From positions 1 through 64,000 of the forward strand of contig JAVBUR010000046.1 of assembly GCA_031555145.1 (NCBI GenBank): DNA of 64,000 bases, given 5' to 3'. This document shows, one piece after another, positions 59,907 through 64,000 of this stretch. The stretch comes from JAJDIA01 sp031555145 (lineage in GTDB: Bacteria > Bacteroidota > Bacteroidia > Bacteroidales > Tannerellaceae). The position numbers and the translations under genes are program-made. Numbering within the stretch: the stretch's first letter is position 1; each line of letters begins with the position of its first letter. The notes beneath the pieces were generated by a model. That model was given only the letters and a program-made list of their open reading frames with translations. It did no database searches and had not been told where the DNA came from.

Positions 59907-60573
59907 TAGATCCTCCTTCCTGTGTGTCGGTTGTTTCGTCTGTAGTTGTTTCGTCGTTGGCAGCAGTGGTAGCACCTGTGGCGGCATCTGTGGCAACGGT
60001 TCCCTTATACGCACTGTAAGCACGGTTAACGGCTCCCAGGAATGCGCGGCTGGTGATGGTCGAAGCCGTAATGGCGTCTACATTGCCTCCGTCTTTGCTG
60101 ACGGTGAGGTTGCCTTTGGACAACGAGCGTCCGATGATGCTCTGTTGGTTCTTATCCGTCCGGAACCATTCCTGCATCTTGGCGCCGAGTCCCGGTGTTT
60201 CAGCTTGCTCAAGCACGGAATAATTCACCAGCGTACCCTCGGTATCGAAACCGACAATGACCTTAATCAGGCCATTGAAGCCTTCTTTGGTACTACATTC
60301 TATGGCAGCCCCTACTGGTTTGCCGTCTTTAGTCGCCGGGTAGATGAGTACGGAGTCGCCGTCGGACGTGGCGGCCATATAAGCTTCGGCCAGCGGGTTA
60401 TTGTCGAAGGCCGGCGACACTTCTTTGAGCGCTTGCTCCAACGCCGCCGCTTTCGCCATGGCGATGGGTTCGGATGTGTACATGTTGGCCGTAGCCAGGA
60501 TTGCTCCCGCAAAGACGCTGATGATGGTCAGCGAGAGAAACATATTGGGCAGGGTTGATTTCAGTTTTTCCAT
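59899..60573 (-). CDS. rsxG: Rnf/Rsx electron transport complex subunit G
   Basis: 224 aa. One N-terminal helix (about 9-28), then the periplasmic FMN-binding domain. Thr in DAITASTITSRAF (about 171-183, family motif S/TxxT) is the covalent FMN attachment site. A Thr/Ala/Glu-rich low-complexity tail ends EGGSNE (about 190-224), longer than in E. coli RsxG and probably flexible. Passes electrons between RnfD and RnfC/E side; starts 1 bp after rsxD. Confidence 0.95.
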   Translation of the reverse strand: MEKLKSTLPNMFLSLTIISVFAGAILATANMYTSEPIAMAKAAALEQALKEVSPAFDNNPLAEAYMAATSDGDSVLIYPATKDGKPVGAAIECSTKEGFNGLIKVIVGFDTEGTLVNYSVLEQAETPGLGAKMQEWFRTDKNQQSIIGRSLSKGNLTVSKDGGNVDAITASTITSRAFLGAVNRAYSAYKGTVATDAATGATTAANDETTTDETTDTQEGGSNE

Positions 60574-60574
60574 C

Positions 60575-61534
60575 TTATTTCCCTCCGAAGTGTTTAGGTT
60601 TGCAATAGGTATTGATCAGCGGTGTCAGGGCATTCATAATAAAGATAGCGAACGACACCCCTTCCGGATACGAACCGTAGAGACGGATGAGCGTGGTCAG
60701 CACACCGATCCCGATCCCGTAGACGATCATGCCGCTGTGGCTCATCGGTGACGTTACATAGTCGGTTGCCATAAAGATGGCGCCAAGCAGCAGACCACCC
60801 GAGAGGATATGTACCAGCGGGTTGGCATAGACTGCTGGATTCACCAGATACATGATGCCTGTAAATACAGCCACGGTACCGATCACGGCTACCGGAATAT
60901 GCCAGGTGATGATCTTACGCCAGAGCATAAACGCTAGCCCGAGCAACAACGCGATGGCGCTGACTTCACCCAAGCTGCCTCCCTTATTGCCGAGGAACAT
61001 ATCGAGGTAGGAGGGAAGGGCGGCCGGGTCCGTTTTCAGTACAGACAAGATGGTGGCTCCTGTGGTGGCGTCTGTATAGTGCATTGACATCACTTCGGGA
61101 ACAGGCCAGGTGGTCATCTGTGCCGGGAAGGAAATCAGCAGGAAGATACGACCCACCAATGCCGGGTTGAAGATATTGTTACCCAGGCCGCCGAATGACA
61201 TCTTACCGATACCGATCGCTGCCAGGGCGCCAATGATCACAATCCATACCGGCAGGTTCGACGGCAGGTTGAACGCCAGCAATATGCCGGTCAGGATAGC
61301 TGAACCGTCCCACAACGTGGGCGCTTTCTTCAGCAGGAACCGTTGGATCAACGATTCGAAGAGCATACAGGAGGCTACGGATACGCAGGTTACGATCAGT
61401 GCACCAAGCCCGAAATAATACAAGGATACCAGGAAGGCAGGAACAAGGGCGATCAATACGCCGTACATGTTCTTGCTTATACTGTCGCCCCCGTGGATAT
61501 GGGGGGAAGGGGATACATAGAATTGATTCTCCAT
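60575..61534 (-). CDS. rsxD: Rnf/Rsx electron transport complex subunit D
   Basis: 319 aa, about nine membrane helices. FMN is covalently bound to Thr in DATTGATILSV (about 153-163, motif S/TGAT). It also has SYYFGLGALIVT and a C-terminal FIMNALTPLINTY. It carries electrons through the membrane between the periplasmic and cytoplasmic flavins. 15 bp after rsxC. Confidence 0.96.
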   Translation of the reverse strand: MENQFYVSPSPHIHGGDSISKNMYGVLIALVPAFLVSLYYFGLGALIVTCVSVASCMLFESLIQRFLLKKAPTLWDGSAILTGILLAFNLPSNLPVWIVIIGALAAIGIGKMSFGGLGNNIFNPALVGRIFLLISFPAQMTTWPVPEVMSMHYTDATTGATILSVLKTDPAALPSYLDMFLGNKGGSLGEVSAIALLLGLAFMLWRKIITWHIPVAVIGTVAVFTGIMYLVNPAVYANPLVHILSGGLLLGAIFMATDYVTSPMSHSGMIVYGIGIGVLTTLIRLYGSYPEGVSFAIFIMNALTPLINTYCKPKHFGGK

Positions 61535-61549
61535 AACGTGGTACTGTTT

Positions 61550-62881
61550 TTAAGATTTCCGGGCGCGAATGATACCCATTACTTTTACTTTTCCCAGGCG
61601 AACATGATCCAGCAGCGGACGGTTGGCCGGACAGGTGTAGCTGCACGAACCGCATTCGATACAATCGACGATATGGTTCTTTTCAGCCAGTTCCCAGTTG
61701 GTGAACTCGGTCGCTGTCATCAATTGAGTGGGGTTGAGTCCCATCGGGCAGACATTGACGCACTTGGCGCAACGGATACAATCGTAGACCGGACGGCGGA
61801 CGGATTCCTCCCGCGTCAGGAGCAGGATGCCGGAACTGCCTTTCGTCAGGGGCACTTCGGCGCCGATCAGCGCTTTTCCCATCATGGGACCACCACCGAT
61901 AATTTTGCCGGTATTCTCCGGTACACCACCTGCGGCTTCGATCAACGTGCCGACAGAGGTGCCGATACGTACCTTGAAGTTGGAAGGACGGGCTACAGCC
62001 TTACCGGTGATCGTCACCACGCGTTCGAACAACGGTTTGTTCTTCATCACCGCCTCGTAGACGGCAAAGGCCGTTCCGACGTTCTGTACGACAGCTCCTT
62101 CGGAGATGGGCAGCGCTCCACTCTTCACCTGGCGGCGGAGCACGGCGTCGATCAGTTGCTTTTCACCCCCTTGCGGGTATTGTACCTTCAGCGGCATGAT
62201 CTCGATACCAGGATAACCGGCGGCCAGTTGGCGCAGGTTGGCGATGGCGTCGGGTTTATTGTTTTCGATCCCGATCACTGCTTTCGTTACGCCGATGGCT
62301 TTCATCAGTAGGCTGGTGCCGACAAGCACTTCTTCACCTTTGATCATCATCAGGATATGGTCGGAGGTGAGATAAGGCTCACATTCAACAGCGTTGATGA
62401 TCAGTATTTCTGCTTTGTTTCCCGGAGGAGGCGTCAGTTTGACCTGTGTGGGGAATGTGGCACCACCAAGGCCTACGATACCGGCGTCGGTGATCTTCGC
62501 AATAATTTCTTTTCCTGTGAGCGTAGTGTCTTTAACAAGTGTTTCGCTACGGTCGATGGTTTCTTCCCATTCATCGCCTTCTACATCAATGAAGATGGCT
62601 GTACGTTTATAACCGCTGGCGTCGAGGGCTGTGTCAATCTTGTTCACTTTGCCCGACACGGATGAATGGATGTTGGCCGAAACAAAGCCTCCGGCCTTGG
62701 CTATGAGGGTGCCTGCTTTTACTATGTCGCCTTTGGCTACTACGGCCTGGGCGGGCGCCCCGATATGTTGATTGACGGGGATCACAACCTGCTTGGGTAA
62801 TGCCAGCGGAAGGATAGGACTACCGGCCGACAATTTATTTTCGGGAGGATGTATACCGCCGATACGGAATGTCTTGAGCAT
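61550..62881 (-). CDS. rsxC: Rnf/Rsx electron transport complex subunit C
   Basis: 443 aa, peripheral on the cytoplasmic side. A Gly-rich N-terminus (GGIHPPENK), the NADH/FMN-binding core (about 120-330, LGGATFPTQVKL, GTSLLMKAIG) and a bacterial ferredoxin domain with two [4Fe-4S] sites: CIRCAKCVNVCP (about 369-380) and CIECGSCSYTCP (about 408-419). The tail is short compared with the Ala/Lys-rich E. coli RsxC. It oxidises ferredoxin or reduces NAD within the Rnf complex. Confidence 0.96.
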   Translation of the reverse strand: MLKTFRIGGIHPPENKLSAGSPILPLALPKQVVIPVNQHIGAPAQAVVAKGDIVKAGTLIAKAGGFVSANIHSSVSGKVNKIDTALDASGYKRTAIFIDVEGDEWEETIDRSETLVKDTTLTGKEIIAKITDAGIVGLGGATFPTQVKLTPPPGNKAEILIINAVECEPYLTSDHILMMIKGEEVLVGTSLLMKAIGVTKAVIGIENNKPDAIANLRQLAAGYPGIEIMPLKVQYPQGGEKQLIDAVLRRQVKSGALPISEGAVVQNVGTAFAVYEAVMKNKPLFERVVTITGKAVARPSNFKVRIGTSVGTLIEAAGGVPENTGKIIGGGPMMGKALIGAEVPLTKGSSGILLLTREESVRRPVYDCIRCAKCVNVCPMGLNPTQLMTATEFTNWELAEKNHIVDCIECGSCSYTCPANRPLLDHVRLGKVKVMGIIRARKS

Positions 62882-62898
62882 ACGATATCAGATTTATG

Positions 62899-63750
62899 TT
62901 AATTTACTTTTTCTTCTACTTTTACTTCAGCCTCTTTACGCGGCGGGAAATTCAGTTCGTGGATGGCGCCGGTAGGGCATACCGGAGCACACTTGCGACA
63001 CAGACGGCACTTAGTATAGTCGATATACGCCAGGTTGTTCTCGATCTTGATCGCTTCGAACTTACATTCTTTTTCACACTTGCCACAACCGATACAGGCA
63101 TTGGCACAGGCCTTGCGTGCGGGCGCACCCTTATCCTTATTCATACAGCTGACAAAAATACGGCGCGACTTAACGCCTTTCTTACGCAGTTCGATGATGC
63201 TCTTGGGACAGGCTTTGACACAGGCTCCACACGACGTACATTTGTCTTCGTCGACTTCGGGAAGTCCGGTCTCCGGATTTACGTGGATCGCGTCGAACGT
63301 ACAAGCTGTCACACAGTCGCCATAACCAAGGCAACCGAACGAACAACCGGTTTCTCCACCATACAGTGCGGAGGCGATGGCACAACTGCGTGCTCCGTCG
63401 TACGCATTGGTCTTTGGACGAGCGGCACAGGTCCCGTTGCAACGTACGACGGCGATCATCGGTTCGGCTGTAGCCACTTCTTTTCCGAGGATGCCGGCCA
63501 CTTTGGCCATCAACTCAATACCGCCGACCGGACACAACATACCTTCCAGCGAATCGGCCTTTACACAGGCGCTTGCAAAACCGGAACAACCGGGATATCC
63601 ACAACCACCGCAATTGGCAGCCGGCAGGATGTCCTGCACCTGCGCAATACGGGGGTCTTCATAGACTTCGAACTTCTTGGATGCAGCATACAAAAATACG
63701 GCTCCGATAGCTCCAATTGCTCCTAATGAAATAACGGCAATAATAATCAT
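62899..63750 (-). CDS. rsxB: Rnf/Rsx electron transport complex subunit B
   Basis: 283 aa. N-terminal membrane anchor (about 1-25), then a CGGCGYPGC (4Fe-4S) motif (about 48-56) and a ferredoxin region with CTSCGACVKACP, CIGCGKCEKEC and CRLCRKCAPVCP clusters, eight or more [4Fe-4S] ligands. It is the ferredoxin-facing subunit. It starts inside the stop of the RseC-like gene (ATGA, 63747-63750), so the two are coupled. Confidence 0.96.
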   Translation of the reverse strand: MIIIAVISLGAIGAIGAVFLYAASKKFEVYEDPRIAQVQDILPAANCGGCGYPGCSGFASACVKADSLEGMLCPVGGIELMAKVAGILGKEVATAEPMIAVVRCNGTCAARPKTNAYDGARSCAIASALYGGETGCSFGCLGYGDCVTACTFDAIHVNPETGLPEVDEDKCTSCGACVKACPKSIIELRKKGVKSRRIFVSCMNKDKGAPARKACANACIGCGKCEKECKFEAIKIENNLAYIDYTKCRLCRKCAPVCPTGAIHELNFPPRKEAEVKVEEKVN

Positions 63751-64000
63751 AATGTGTTCGGATGATATTTTTTTAAGGTAAAAATGAAATGTCTCTTCAG
63801 TTTATCTCGTAATATATATATAATGTAATAATAGGGAACCAGGAGGGAAAGGCCAATGACGCCTCCCAAGGTCTCATTGATGTTGAATAAGTGGAGGCAG
63901 CAGGCAATAGCAGCAATGACAATCGCCAACGGAACAAGAAATGTGAGTACTATCGCCTGAAGGCCTAATGACGTTTGTCCGCTGAGGGTTACTTTTTCGC
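63747..64000 (-). CDS. SoxR-reducing system RseC-like protein (5' end outside window)
   Basis: The visible 84 C-terminal residues contain VTLSGQTSLGLQAIVLTFLVPLAIVIAAI and a second hydrophobic helix (LGGVIGLSLLVPYYYIIYIL), ending YHPNTL. This pattern of two helices after a short polar strand is RseC/SoxR-reducing-system-like, as found at the front of Bacteroidetes rnf operons. In this genome context it more probably helps Rnf assembly than SoxR reduction. The start lies beyond 64000. Confidence 0.75.
   Translation of the reverse strand, partial: EKVTLSGQTSLGLQAIVLTFLVPLAIVIAAIACCLHLFNINETLGGVIGLSLLVPYYYIIYILRDKLKRHFIFTLKKYHPNTL

Overview
The window comes from a Bacteroidales bacterium. Evidence is a SusC/SusD polysaccharide utilisation locus with a hybrid two-component regulator, an Rnf operon in the order B-C-D-G-E-A followed by galE, promoters of the TAnnTTTG type, HU-HIG and amidase genes, and DUF4248, DUF4373-like and DUF4861 families. 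The chromosomal part is clearly GC-richer than most Bacteroides. A Tannerellaceae- or Parabacteroides-like host is possible but I cannot fix the genus.

Layout. (1) 1-6.85 kb is an AT-rich accessory island: a hairpin repeat array at the window edge, a 5'-truncated tyrosine integrase lacking its first catalytic arginine, two AlbA_2/Schlafen-type genes truncated and joined tail to tail at a palindrome, and a helicase-Nudix pair that looks like defence. (2) 6.9-12.25 kb: mnmE, a DUF4861 lipoprotein and an unusual triple-domain esterase. (3) 12.3-16.75 kb: a compact module with phage-like traits. It has a small AraC-type protein, then on the minus strand a DUF4373/Lin1244-type protein, a DUF6633-like protein, DUF4248, HU-HIG, an amidase, a small holin-like membrane protein and a lipoprotein with a C-terminal membrane segment, resembling a one-gene spanin. 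(4) 16.8-32.1 kb: ADP-forming acetate-CoA ligase, an AraC regulator, a cyclophilin, an outer-membrane protein, a ThuA protein, recJ-recQ, and the plus-strand run tsaC, sugar transferase, ClC, fmt, DUF454. (5) 32.3-42.4 kb: ftsK-lolA-trxB-GHL10, two paralogous serine hydrolases (one fused to a ChbG/YdjC domain) and menA. (6) 42.5-43.5 kb: three small exported or membrane proteins behind an apparently leaderless promoter. (7) 43.6-56.2 kb: a sulfated-glycan PUL (HTCS, SusC, SusD, serine-type sulfatase, large exported protein). (8) 56.3-64 kb: a cyclophilin with an acidic insert, then galE and the complete Rnf operon with an RseC-like gene running off the right edge.

The most unusual sequence feature is a family of intergenic tandem hairpin repeats at four loci (1-94, 14444-14553, 32140-32275, 57262-57372). 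Unit starts fall almost exactly 22 bp apart. Each unit is an inverted repeat (TGARRC...GYYTCA type) with a variable core. The second is the lysis-like cassette in region 3, whose gene content matches endolysin, holin and spanin roles and which is preceded by two exact-period 21-bp direct repeats between divergent promoters. No rRNA, complete tRNA or CRISPR array is visible. All functional calls are from reading motifs; no database search was run.
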